From Dromaius novaehollandiae (lineage: Eukaryota > Chordata > Aves > Casuariiformes > Dromaiidae): 64,000 nucleotides of DNA. Numbering within the stretch: position 1 is the first letter of the stretch; the number at the start of each line of letters is the position of its first letter. Of the stretch, positions 23,343 through 34,000 are shown in pieces. The DNA lies in assembly GCF_036370855.1 (NCBI RefSeq), contig NC_088101.1, positions 68,261,559-68,325,558 of the forward strand, in the 5' to 3' direction. The notes under the pieces are model-generated. The model saw only the letters and a program-made list of their open reading frames with translations. It was not told the origin of the DNA and searched no databases. Position numbers and translations under genes: made by a program.

Positions 23343-24784
23343 ATTTGAGGTAAATATTTTCACATGAATTCCTCCCTGGGTAATCTTTTCATCTCAGCAA
23401 ATAATTAAGGCCAGGAGGGCATCTTGGTGGGAGAGCAAATAGGAATGGTTACCTCTGTCTGAAGGTGTTGTTGACCATCGGGTTTGCTGTCTGTTTTTCT
23501 CTCTTCAGCGTGCAGATGAGCTACGTTTTGCAGGCTGGCGTCAGGGTTTAGGACCTCTGCAGAGATGCAAAGAGGCTCTGCTGATTCTGGTTTCAGACCA
23601 GGTGAATCCCATTAGTTCCAGCCCAGCAGTACAGAGGATTTGAGCATCTCTCTGAAGCAGTGTGTTTGGGCCTAGAAAAGGAGAGAATAGATATGAGGCA
23701 AAAAACATGAAGGCACTACATTTTTTCCAGATCCAATGTAAGCATCAATAAACAAGACAGAGAATGCCACCTGCTTACAGAAAGGTTTTTAACTCTCAGG
23801 GCATGGAGTTTTTAATACTATTCCATTAGATATAATGAGGTTTACTGGTGCAGATTTTCCCCATGAAGTTGGTACACATTTGTTCAAAATAAGGCTCCTG
23901 CTGGGTTGCTTTATGAATGTTGAGTCTTTCAGTTCCAGTTAAATAGGTTAACCAGCTGCTTTTCAGGATACGTGGAGAAATCTGTGGACTGGTTGTTGTT
24001 CCCACTCTTGGTATTAGGATGCCTGTAACAAAAGAATAAAAACGCAGCAGATATTTCACTGTGGCCTTGCTGAAGGGAAGGCACCCCGTTGGATGCATCA
24101 GAAATTGTTCTAATAGAGGAAATAACAAAGAGGAAAATATGTTGTATTTGAAACTGTCCTTTTATTTTGTTACAAACTTACCCTCCGTCTTCAGCTTCCA
24201 GGTTCCCCTCCCATGAGTCATCATGTGTTTGTCACTTGCAAGATTTTACTCTCAAAGCCTGCAGATGTTATTAAAAGTGAGGATTATAAGGTTATGAAGT
24301 GCTTTGTAGAAGCCAGATACAGATTGGATGTTTTTATTAGAGGATTGCCAAATTTTGCTAACTGGAGCGAGTCTGAGTAATTCCCTGGAAGTTCTGCTGT
24401 GCTAGTTATGAAAGGGCTGATCTTGGAGAAGATACAGAGCTGCACCCTGGCAAGGTGCAGTTCTCAACTGTGCTGTGGGGAGGTCATGCTTGTGAGGTGG
24501 GAAGTTGGGTCATCGCCAAACCATGCGGTATGGTTTAACTGGAAAAAGGTAGTGATCGTGGCAGAAAAAGTCTCATCTACTATAAAATGCCCAATATCCT
24601 CATCTCTTGTGCACTTCAGAATACTTTTCCTGTGCTGGCATGCATTACAAACAGTAAAACTACAACATAATAAAATCCGCATATAAGGTATGTAAATCAA
24701 TATTACTTTTAAACATATCGAAAATGTCTAGATTTTATAGCTTTTTATAACTTACATATTCCTATATAATACTTAAGGTATCAT

Positions 24785-24910
24785 ATAGGCCCTTAAGATA
24801 CAAGCCCTTAAGCAAACGTGCTCCTCTGAAGGGGTGCGATTATGATGACCTTTTAACTGAACCCTCTTAAAGTAAGTATGTTGATGTGCTTAGTGAGTCG
24901 AGGGCCAACC
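24785..24910. repeat. Possible fold-back repeat
   Basis: The left part (GGCCCTTAAG, then GCCCTTAAGCAAACGTGC) is roughly complementary to the right part (GATGTGCTTAGTGAGTCG followed by AGGGCC). The TTAAG/GTGCTTA and GGGCC features resemble the 'GTGCTTAAGT...GGATCGGGGCC' repeat of sauropsid genomes. Strongly diverged, so tentative. Confidence 0.35.
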
Positions 24911-26174
24911 CAAGCTAGTGAGCCCCAAGCAGCAGCTCAGAGGAGAAAAAAGGCTGCCTCTTACAGCTGTCATGATAAAACTTGTCTAACTGAGGCCTTC
25001 CAAGAGCTACTAAGGAGGTAATTTCTCCAGGCAGTTCATTTAAGAGGAGAAGGGGGTCAAGAAATTTCCTGAAGTTTCTAGCCTTTCGCATAACTAGCCA
25101 TCCCCTACAAAGCTGGACAGTGACATAGCTGTATGAAGGAAGGGAAAAGAAAAAACAGATTTCTAAGTCACAGCTAAAGTTGTTTGTAATTCCAAGAGGA
25201 ATGGGAAAGTAGTTGAATAAGGAATTTGTTTTATACTTGCAAATGCACCTTCCCTTCTGCTATAGGGCTGAATTACTGCTGCTATAATACAGTCTATTTG
25301 GTTTGTCCAAACAGACTCCTAATCGCTTAATAAATCACTTGAAAAGTAATTTGATAGGGTGGCAAATCATTAACTGGCTAGAGATCCAGCAAGCAACACC
25401 TGTTTCATACAAGAAACTTGACTGGGAGAACTGGCCCAAGAATGCCAGCGTTCAATGGCAGAACCATCATTTTTCTAATTTGTGAAGTTACTCCTCATTT
25501 ATATCCGTGGGGAAAGGAAAAAGTTTGGGTCCATGTATATAATTTTAAAGTGCAATTGGTAGGCTAAATGAATATGTTTGGTATTTATGCTGTATTTTTT
25601 GTATTTCTTTGCTGTGAATTAGTCATACAGATCCAGTTCCACTCACAGAGAATCTGTTCATCAATCTGGATTCTTGTGGTTATTTGGTTTATTAAAATCT
25701 GGTTGTATGTTTCTATAGGCATGATGAGTATACTTTGCCTTGGTTACAGATACTTACTCATACTTCTGGCTAGATATAATGTGGCAAGGTGAAATTCTTA
25801 GCTTTGTTTTGATTTGATGGATAATTTTGAATTTTAAGATTGCTCTGACAGTATCCAACTGGGTGTGGGTTTTGAAATCTGCCTTTGGGGAGTGCAACTT
25901 GAATTCAATTATGAATTTCAGATTTAAAAAAACACATCAGAAGAAAAGTTTCTCTGTAAGATGGAACAGAGGATGCATACTAAATGTTATCAGGTAGTTA
26001 TACATTCCTTATTATGGTTGTATTTTCTTTTTTTGACAGACAGAAAAAGAGAGTCTTTGTGTTCTGAATGTCTTTGTTTTGGTGTGACCACATGGTTTGA
26101 TAGCTGTTGTATGTAATTTCGTCAAAGAAAATTGTCACATCATAACAAGAAATACTGTGCTAAGATTAAACGGC

Positions 26175-26345
26175 AGATCTGGATTCTGGATGCACTTTAT
26201 TCAGTGTTTTCCGTGACATGGAATAAGCTGTGTAACCTCAACTACCTCCAGTTTGCCCTTTTTGCAGCATGGTGATAACAATGACTCACTTCCTCATGGG
26301 GGTATTTTGAGGCTTAGTTGAAGTCTGAGAAGTTGTTTCTGACCC
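26175..26345 (+). repeat. MIR-like SINE relic
   Basis: Runs GACATGGAATAAGCTGTGTA, ACCTCAACTACCTCCAGTTT, GCATGGTGATAACAATGACT, then TCATGGGGGTATTTTGAGG, which follows the MIR consensus from the CORE into the 3' part (TGTGTGACC..., CCTCAGTTT, AAAATGGGGATAATAATA, CTCATAGGGTTGTTGTGAGG). Plus orientation. One of the better preserved MIR copies here. Confidence 0.65.
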
Positions 26346-28548
26346 TGAGAAAACTGATGTCAGAAATTGCAATATTGGAATACTAATCTTTCAAGGCTTG
26401 GATAAATAATTGTCCATGAACTAAAAGCTATTTTCTCTGCAATTTTTTGGCCCCCTCTGATATTCCTTGAATTATTGGTGTCCAAACTTAATACAGACAA
26501 CAGAGGAGATAGTGGACACTGCTTGCTTAAATAAACAAGAGCCAGAGCCCAAATTATTAGTAAATACCAAGGCTTCATTTAGGTTGAATAACGCTGCAAT
26601 CCAACAAATAAATGAGCCATCAAGTTTGAATTTATGTAGCATACGAAACACATTAAAGCCATCTAACCATGACAAAGGCCTTTTCTGCTGTGAATAATGA
26701 GGCCAACACATTATAATATTCTTTAGATAAGACATTAAACCCAAGGTCCTTTCTGTTTGTCTCTGGTGGCTGTCCAGGTGGAAGTTAAAGATTCCATGGC
26801 ATTTTGCAAAAAAACATAGAAAATCTCCAGCCCCCAGCAATATTACCATCTCTGTAAAATAGATAAGAATAGCCAAGGCTGTGTGTGGATTGAATAGTAT
26901 TAAGTAAAATGCGAAGTACCTGCCAGTTTGCTTAGTCAGGAGGACAATGGGGAAAGTTCTCTTGCTTTAGCAAGAACTTATCAGGGCCCCTGGTACCAGG
27001 GTTTGACTTGGAAAATACTTTGAGATCTTAGGAAAGTAAATCATAGAAGAATACTTCTTATTTCTCATCATTAATGTATATTGTGGTAAAGAAGAATAAC
27101 TCCCAATAATATATCAAATGTTGATGTTTGATGTGTTTGTGCTTACATATCTGGATATGCAGATTTACATGTGTAATTTCTAAGAACAGTTTGTACACAA
27201 ATGGAAATAATGTCAGGCAAAATTTCTTACTTCTTCTTTCTTTCTTTTCTAACCTGTAAATGTGTGATTTACTTTAGGAAATCCATCTCAAATTTCAACT
27301 TCTTTTGTATAATCCTAATGATTTTGTATCCCTTGAGGTATTTCTGCTATACCTTCATTTTGGTATAAATCTCACTGAACTTTCACCTGCCAGGTGAAAA
27401 CCAGGCTCTTTTTCACAGAGCCTCTGTCCTAGTCGCATAGTTTTGCATCAAAGTTTCTTAGCATTAGACTCTCACAGTACTGTGGCACAAGAGGCCGTGT
27501 AAAAGGTAAATTTCAGAGTCCTCTTATAGGTGTATATCTATTACCTTATTGTTATCAAGCTGACTGAATCCACTTATTTAAAATTAGGGGAATAAAAGAG
27601 AGGCCCTTTGAAATGAACATTGGAATCGTGCTGGAGTGAGCCCCCTAATAACAGAGATAACAATGAAGCCTTTCATGATGGACTGACTGATGAATCTGGG
27701 CATCTTTCAATTTTCTGAATAATGAGCCAGTTCTTCCTTCTTGCCAAGAAACATATGGGATGTGAGGAAATCAGCTGGAAACCCTGCCATGTCTCTCGTT
27801 AGCCATGCTTTCCGCTAGAGGGTGGAAAGGGTGCCTTACGAGAAAAGATGGTTTGAGGGAAACCTTGGTATTCAGTTAAAGCCAATTCAGTCCTTATGAT
27901 TCTCGGACCCCTTGGTATTTGCTCCCTTTTTACAACAGTAATCAGCAGGAATGTCACAGAAAGCTGTGACACTTGTCCAACAGTGGTTAACGCTGGCTGG
28001 GCTAAGGAAATCAGTTCTTCCCTTTCTTAATGTGCATCTGCTTGAAACTCCCGACCTGATGGAAGTGTCCCACAGGTCATATCTTTCAAGTCCTAGTATT
28101 TGAGAAAGGCACTTTGCAAGTGAGGAGAGGAAAGGCTGTGAGGAGCGGATGATGTAAATATCTGTCTTTGACACACCTTAACATTGATTTAATTGACTAT
28201 CTCCACATTAGGCATAGGAAGTCCTAGTAATAATGACCAAAAGCACATGCTGGCTGTGATTTTTCAGAAGTAATTGAAGACCACATTTTAAATGTATTTA
28301 ATGGCACTTAAAGATATAGGTACTTTATGGGCTTTTTTTTCCAAAGTACTAAGACCTTAGTAGTATAGACCACCTCACACAGGAAGGATGAAGGTTACTG
28401 AAACGGCAAAGGACCAGCTTGAACTGGCTGCAGCAGTCTCGCCCCCTCACACTATACAGCAGAGATGTCTCAGCTTTCCTTGGGTGTGAATCACTTCTCA
28501 GTCCCAGAGTAAGATGTGAGCCACCTCCCGGGGGTGGCCAGGATTGAT

Positions 28549-28563
28549 GTTGTCCATGGCAAC
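28549..28563. promoter_or_regulatory. RFX X-box-like site
   Basis: GTTGTCCATGGCAAC is a near-palindrome close to the RFX X-box consensus (GTTGCCATGGCAAC), with one perfect half site, CCATGGCAAC. It lies in a GC-richer stretch of about 28,430-28,620. RFX factors bind such sites at cilia and immune genes; binding here is unproven. Confidence 0.35.
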
Positions 28564-29136
28564 TGCTAACGGCTCTGCCTGTGGGGCGAGGAGGGCTCAG
28601 CTCTGAGCATCAGGTGAGGTTACTGCTTCTGTGCTGCTCTGACACTTAGGAGGTATGTTTTTTTAGGATCAATAGGAAGAACATAAGTGACAAAATGTGA
28701 ACTGAGTCTGTGGTTTTCATATTTGTAGGAAACGTGGCTCAAGCTGAAAATTAGCTTTCTCTGCTGTAGCATATAATATATAGATATAGGTTGGAGATTT
28801 TTTGAGGCAGTTAAGAGAGAACTTAAGTACCCTGTGAAGGCACTGCCTTGTGTTTTCTACATACTCTGGATCATGGCAGAAGGCAGAGCCCCAAAGTTGT
28901 GTAGTCTTCCCCGTCCCTGTCAACCAGCACATGACTCCACTTCACCGTGGGATGTGAAACTCTCATAAGGTAAAAACAGTTGTTCCAAATCTTCCTATAA
29001 ACAAAAGTGATGTGAGCTATTGTGTTACTTGTCTAAATGGGAAAGGCTACAAAGAAGATATTTAAATATCAAGTGTCTTTTTAAACTATGCCTTTTCTTT
29101 CATGGCCATAGTTTAAGATGCTATTTTAATGTAAGG

Positions 29137-29273
29137 GGACAGATTCAGCCTGTGCTTTGTGATAGCCACTTTGCACAAGCCTTGAAAGTGGCATAAGCAG
29201 CCTTCAAAGCAACCAGTGGAGATTTCTCCTTGTTGGTAAGGTCTCCTAGATGGACCCAGAAAAGAATCTGTCC
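29137..29273. repeat. Short element with inverted ends
   Basis: GGACAGATTC at 29,137-29,146 and its exact reverse complement GAATCTGTCC at 29,264-29,273 bound 137 bases. A second inverted pair lies inside (GCCACTTT at 29,165-29,172 and AAAGTGGC at 29,185-29,192). The form fits a small non-autonomous DNA transposon or another fold-back repeat. No target-site duplication is evident. Confidence 0.4.
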
Positions 29274-29574
29274 TTCAAATTTAGCTCAGTAACTTCTGAA
29301 AAAATGTTCAGTGATCTGAAAACTTTGTCTTATCTTTGCTAGGATTTAGTTTGCTGTCTGAGCATACCCTTCCACAAATTACCTACCTAGCTTTATTCTG
29401 TAGTTTGAAATATTTTCAACATAAGGTATTCAACTTAATGGAAAAAAAATATATATTGAGTGTTACTGATGCCTAACCTTCATATTTGCCTCTGTGCCTG
29501 CTCTCCAGAAAAACAGAGGCAGGCTGCTCCCAGCACAGGGTCTGTGATATATGGCTGACTTGTTTGGACTCCAT

Positions 29575-29587
29575 CCAGCAGAGGGTG
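29575..29587 (+). promoter_or_regulatory. CTCF-like core motif
   Basis: CCAGCAGAGGGTG matches the CTCF core (CCASYAGRKGGYR). It sits between SOD3 and DHX15, where an insulator would be reasonable, but single matches of this kind are frequent in a genome. Confidence 0.35.
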
Positions 29588-30339
29588 ATGATAGACATCT
29601 GCCCAAAAAGCAATTAAATGTAATGTATTTGGAGAGACAAAATAATCCAATGGCACAGTTGTTATGCAGATAAAGTAGCTTTCTGACTTACCACCTCCAG
29701 GAAGGTTTTGCGTTAGAATCCAGGGTTGTTGTTTATCGTGGGGGAGTTTTTTCAGCTAATCTGTTCTTAATTTGCAAGAATTAAGAAAAAAGAAAAGTTG
29801 TGAAGTATTTTACCATACAACACAGACAACAATATATAGAAGTAATTAAGAGGGACATCTGAAGGGAAAACAGGGTCGCACCGTTAGCCCCTACTAAAAT
29901 GCACTGGAGTTGATGAATTATTTTAATGGGACAGAATGACAAAAAAGGGACTGTTTCACCTAAGCAGAGACAGCTGGTCCCTCTGACAAGGATACATTGC
30001 CGTCTTGTTGAGTCTGCCAGCCAGCAAGGCTGGAATAATAGCACGGGGAGAGGTGTGAACATTCCCCGTTCACCTTAATTGAGAGCTAGTATGAAGTCTA
30101 ATTATGAACACTTTGTATTAACTGCTTCATGTCTGAAGACAGACATCGGATCTACACCCCTTCATGATATCTGAGGAAGGCCTGTGTGGGTTTTCTGGGC
30201 GATTTTGCATGCCCTGAAGCTGTGAGGCGGGCTGTGTCAAGCTGCCTCAAGTCGGTGACTTTCACTACTGGGGGCATTTGATCCTGTATCTGGGCAATGG
30301 GTGCTTTGGAGAAAATTGCAATCTGGGGAACAAACGGCC

Positions 30340-31090
30340 TGCTTCTCAAAAGCAGCATTTCTTCTCGGGAAGGAGGGGCGAACAGCCCTCCGCGCATAGC
30401 CCCGGCGAGGCAGCCCAGCCGTGCGGGCATGCGCTCTGCGTATCGAGCCATCTGCCAGGATTCAAGGCACGACAGGTGGGATTAGAGGATTTAGGTGACT
30501 AATTACAGAATTTACTTTCATACAAAGTGTTTGTGTGTGTGTGAGAGAGGGGGATTAACTTAATTGAAGAAATCTCTGGCAGTTATTTCAAAGATGGTTG
30601 TAAAATGATTATTTAATCTTGCATCTCACCTGCTTCTGAGCACAAAAGTGCTTAAACCTGAAAACACCAGCTCGGGGGGCCTGGGGGGCTCAGGGGACTG
30701 AGGAGGCCGCCGGGGCTTTGTTTGCAAGTCACCTGGTCTCGGCTTGCGACGAATGTAAAGCATTTGCCATTTGCTGGCTCCGTGGACTGCGTTAAATCAG
30801 CTTGGAAACCACAGTCCGGTCTCCACAGCATTAAGTAGGATCAGGTCCTACCTCCCTTTAAAATAACAGCCTGAGCTGGAGGCTTCAGTACCAGGTTGCA
30901 CCGTCCCGGCGGGCTCCGAGGCCGAGCTCGCGGAGCGCCCGCTGCAGGCTGCAGCCCCACCACCGCACCGCGGGCTCGCAGCGGCCAGCAACCAGCTGCC
31001 TTCCAAGGCTATCGGCTACCTCCCACCAGCGTTAAGGAAAAATCGCTCCGTGGGAGGGAGGGGAAGGGAAAGGAGGGAGGAGAAACAAGC
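30340..31090. promoter_or_regulatory. Orphan CpG-rich patch
   Basis: Two CpG-dense clusters (about 30,360-30,475 and 30,660-31,030, the latter including CCGTCCCGGCGGGCTCCGAG and CTCGCGGAGCGCCCGC) in an otherwise AT-rich intergenic region. A G-run cluster at 30,674-30,696 (six, six and four G) could fold as a G-quadruplex. There is no coding exon I recognise; a 65-codon frame at 30,896-31,093 is typical GC-rich chance. Such orphan CpG islands are often enhancers or promoters of non-coding RNAs; which applies here is unknown. Confidence 0.5.
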
Positions 31091-34000
31091 TAAGAAGAAC
31101 AGAAGAGCCCCGAGCCACACCAGACCCACGCCAAACACAAAGCCCTCAGCCCCCCATCAAAACAACTTTGATCAGTGAATCTCTTCCCAGAAGCACTTTA
31201 TTTTGTTAGGTGCTTTCTAACAAATAAAGAATTGCTCTGTGGTTTCTTTCCAAAGCTCAAATTCAGCTTTCTGGAGTAAGATGAAAAGCTAATTTTCTTG
31301 AAGTTTAACATATTTGTTTAAGTGTGTCAGGTGAAATAAATGACATTGCTATTGAGTGTGTATAGGTGGCACCAGCTCCCAAAACTCTATCTCTTTTTCA
31401 TCTTACTGGAACATTAACTTATGCTCCTGAGGGCTATGCAGCATGCAGAGAGAGAGTACAAACTTAAAGATAATTTATCATGGCTCTCTCCTGTGTATCA
31501 CTCTTCTTGCTAAACTTTTCCATATCAGAAAAAAGAATAGAGGGAATTTACTTTTGCCTTAGCTGCCTCAAAATGCACCCATTTAGGGTCTTATTCAAAA
31601 CAAATGTTTGCATCCTTCATGTTGACTTCTCAGCTGTGGTCTTGCATGTTCTCTTGGTAAATGGATGAGTTGGTGCCTTCCCATAATAACTGGGTCACGG
31701 GAAGCTTAAAAGCTGGTCTTTTGAATAGCTAGAGTAACAGTAAAATGCGTTGGCTAATGTTCCTGATAGAGGTCAGCATTAGAGATGTTTGAAGATGGCA
31801 GTTTTCACAGCTTTGTTAAAAAAAAAAACTATTTTGATGTTTAATATATGTTGCCGAATAGGGTTTTTTGTTGTTGTTGGTGGTCTTGCTTATTTGTACC
31901 TGATGTTAAAGGAAGGAGGGGAAGTAGCTGCAGAAAGGTAGAAAGCAGTGAGCGAGAGAATGCTTAACCCTTGAAGAGGGTTGATCTAGGGTGCAGCAAT
32001 TCCCCTGAAATATGATCTAGATTTCATGTTTATTTGTCAGTAGCTATGTTTATAAGAGAAAGAGATGGAATTTGGCATCGGAGCACAGCACGCTGACTAG
32101 TTTGACTATAGTCTGACTTAGCACAACCTTTCTTAGGTACCAGTGTTTGAGAAGAGCTTCTCAGTAAAGTAAAAAGTAGCTGAGTGAAAAATCTAGTAGG
32201 ATAATTCCAGAAATTGTAGGTCCATGGTCTAAAGTTGGCATAGAGTTGTTGTTTGCACAGGAAACAAATATATATTACTTTTGGATATTACCGTCATTGG
32301 CCAGAGTTGAAACATTCGTGTAGGCAACTACAAAATGGGCAATCTTGTGTGCATTGGCAGGAACCACTGGCAGTAAGAAACACTTAGCTGTAACTTGATA
32401 GTTATATGTTTAAATATTGATCAGAAAAACATGATGACACTCATGAACATGAAGCACTCTCCTCTGAGACCAGAATGGCTGATGTTTCTTTTGAAGAGAA
32501 TAGTAGCATGGTTAAACTAATGTTTTAAATAAAAAGCTAAGGAATCTTTCCACTCCTGCATGCAGAGCTGTTGCCTGCAGGAGATGTTGTTCAACAGGAA
32601 GGTCATTACCAAACAACCTGACTGTTTAAGCACAAAAATTAAAAATAAGGGGTTTGTAGATTCTTTTAAACACTAGAAGCAAGCACACAGAAAATACGTC
32701 ATTATGAAGTATCACATAAGCTAAAGCCTTTGCTGTGGCAGCAAAGTAAGCATAATATATATGCAGACTAATATGAAGAGGAAATGTAGGTAGAAAAGTT
32801 TCTTTTGAGTTGCTTTTATGCTTTATAAACCAGGGCACACTTACAAAATGAAGAGGATATACCTTCAGAGGTAAAAAGGGATTTGGATACTCAATCTCAG
32901 AATCAGAAGGTCATGGAAGAGCCTAACATCATGACAAGGAAGGGCTGGGAAGACCAGTGCAGACACTAGAACTTGTGAGAAGTTTTGCAGCTCTACGGAG
33001 CTAAGCAGCCCAACTCGCAGACTGAGAACACGAGGTATGGTGTCGCACAATCCATACTTTTTCCTTAGGCAGAGGGAGATGTAAAGATGAACAGCTCTTC
33101 TGATGTTTGTACTGAAATATGATGTTCCTGATATAACAACTTGGCATAGACTAGTTGTTTGGAGTTAGTATTAGCAATCTGAATTGCTGGATTGGTCCAA
33201 TCCATTTCCATTTCTTTTCCACACCAATGCAGCATATTAAAAAGCAAAACAGAACAAGAAATGGCATAATTCTGTCATCTTCTGCTTCACCAAAGCCAGC
33301 TACCACCAAATGTGCCTTTTCTTGAATAGTTAGCATCAACCATAGCTAAACATGTCAGCTGTACCTTAGACTTGTGAGGACAGATATTCAAAGTTTGCCT
33401 CCTTTTTCCCATTCGAAGTCTAAGTATGAGGCACGATGTTTGGAAAAGTCATCACAAAAAAAAGAAATCAGCCACCAAGTGTTCTACTATACACAAAGAG
33501 CGTCCACTGTCTCCCTCTATTTTAAAGTCTCATTTCTTGTCTATAGGTGTTTGGGAGGAGAAGACATTTCCACCTATTTGACTATTGTGAATGGGGACAC
33601 TGCAGTACTAGCTAGTGCAATAATTAACACATCCACCGCAACCACCTCCGCCCTCTAATATGGGTCTTACATGCTGTAGTGTAGAAAAGTAACATAGTGT
33701 ATTGTAAAACCAGTATTTTTAGTTGCAGCTCACATTGTACAACAAGTTTACAATAATAAGATGCACACGTGTTAGTGTACCTATGTAGATGCAGCAGGGT
33801 TATGAGGCAGGAGTGTGGAGAAAGGAAGGGGTACTAAAAAAATCCATCAAGGACTGTGGCTTGATTTGTTTGTATCCATGGACCTGGATTGTCTGGAATC
33901 AACATCCTGAATTAATCACTTAAGTCTGCTTAACCATCACTACTTAAAGGTTGTTGATTTCCAGGCTAAAACTGGCATGAGCAAGAAAGAGGTACTTAAG

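Larger units (their letters stand above)
22800..28400. other. Intergenic region with old repeats
   Basis: AT-rich, without recognisable genes. It contains a 15-base direct repeat (23,295-23,342), a possible fold-back repeat (24,785-24,910) and a MIR relic (26,175-26,345). The stretch 27,540-27,800 has an even, non-repetitive composition with a GATAACAATG block and may be conserved non-coding DNA, but that cannot be told without an alignment. Confidence 0.55.
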
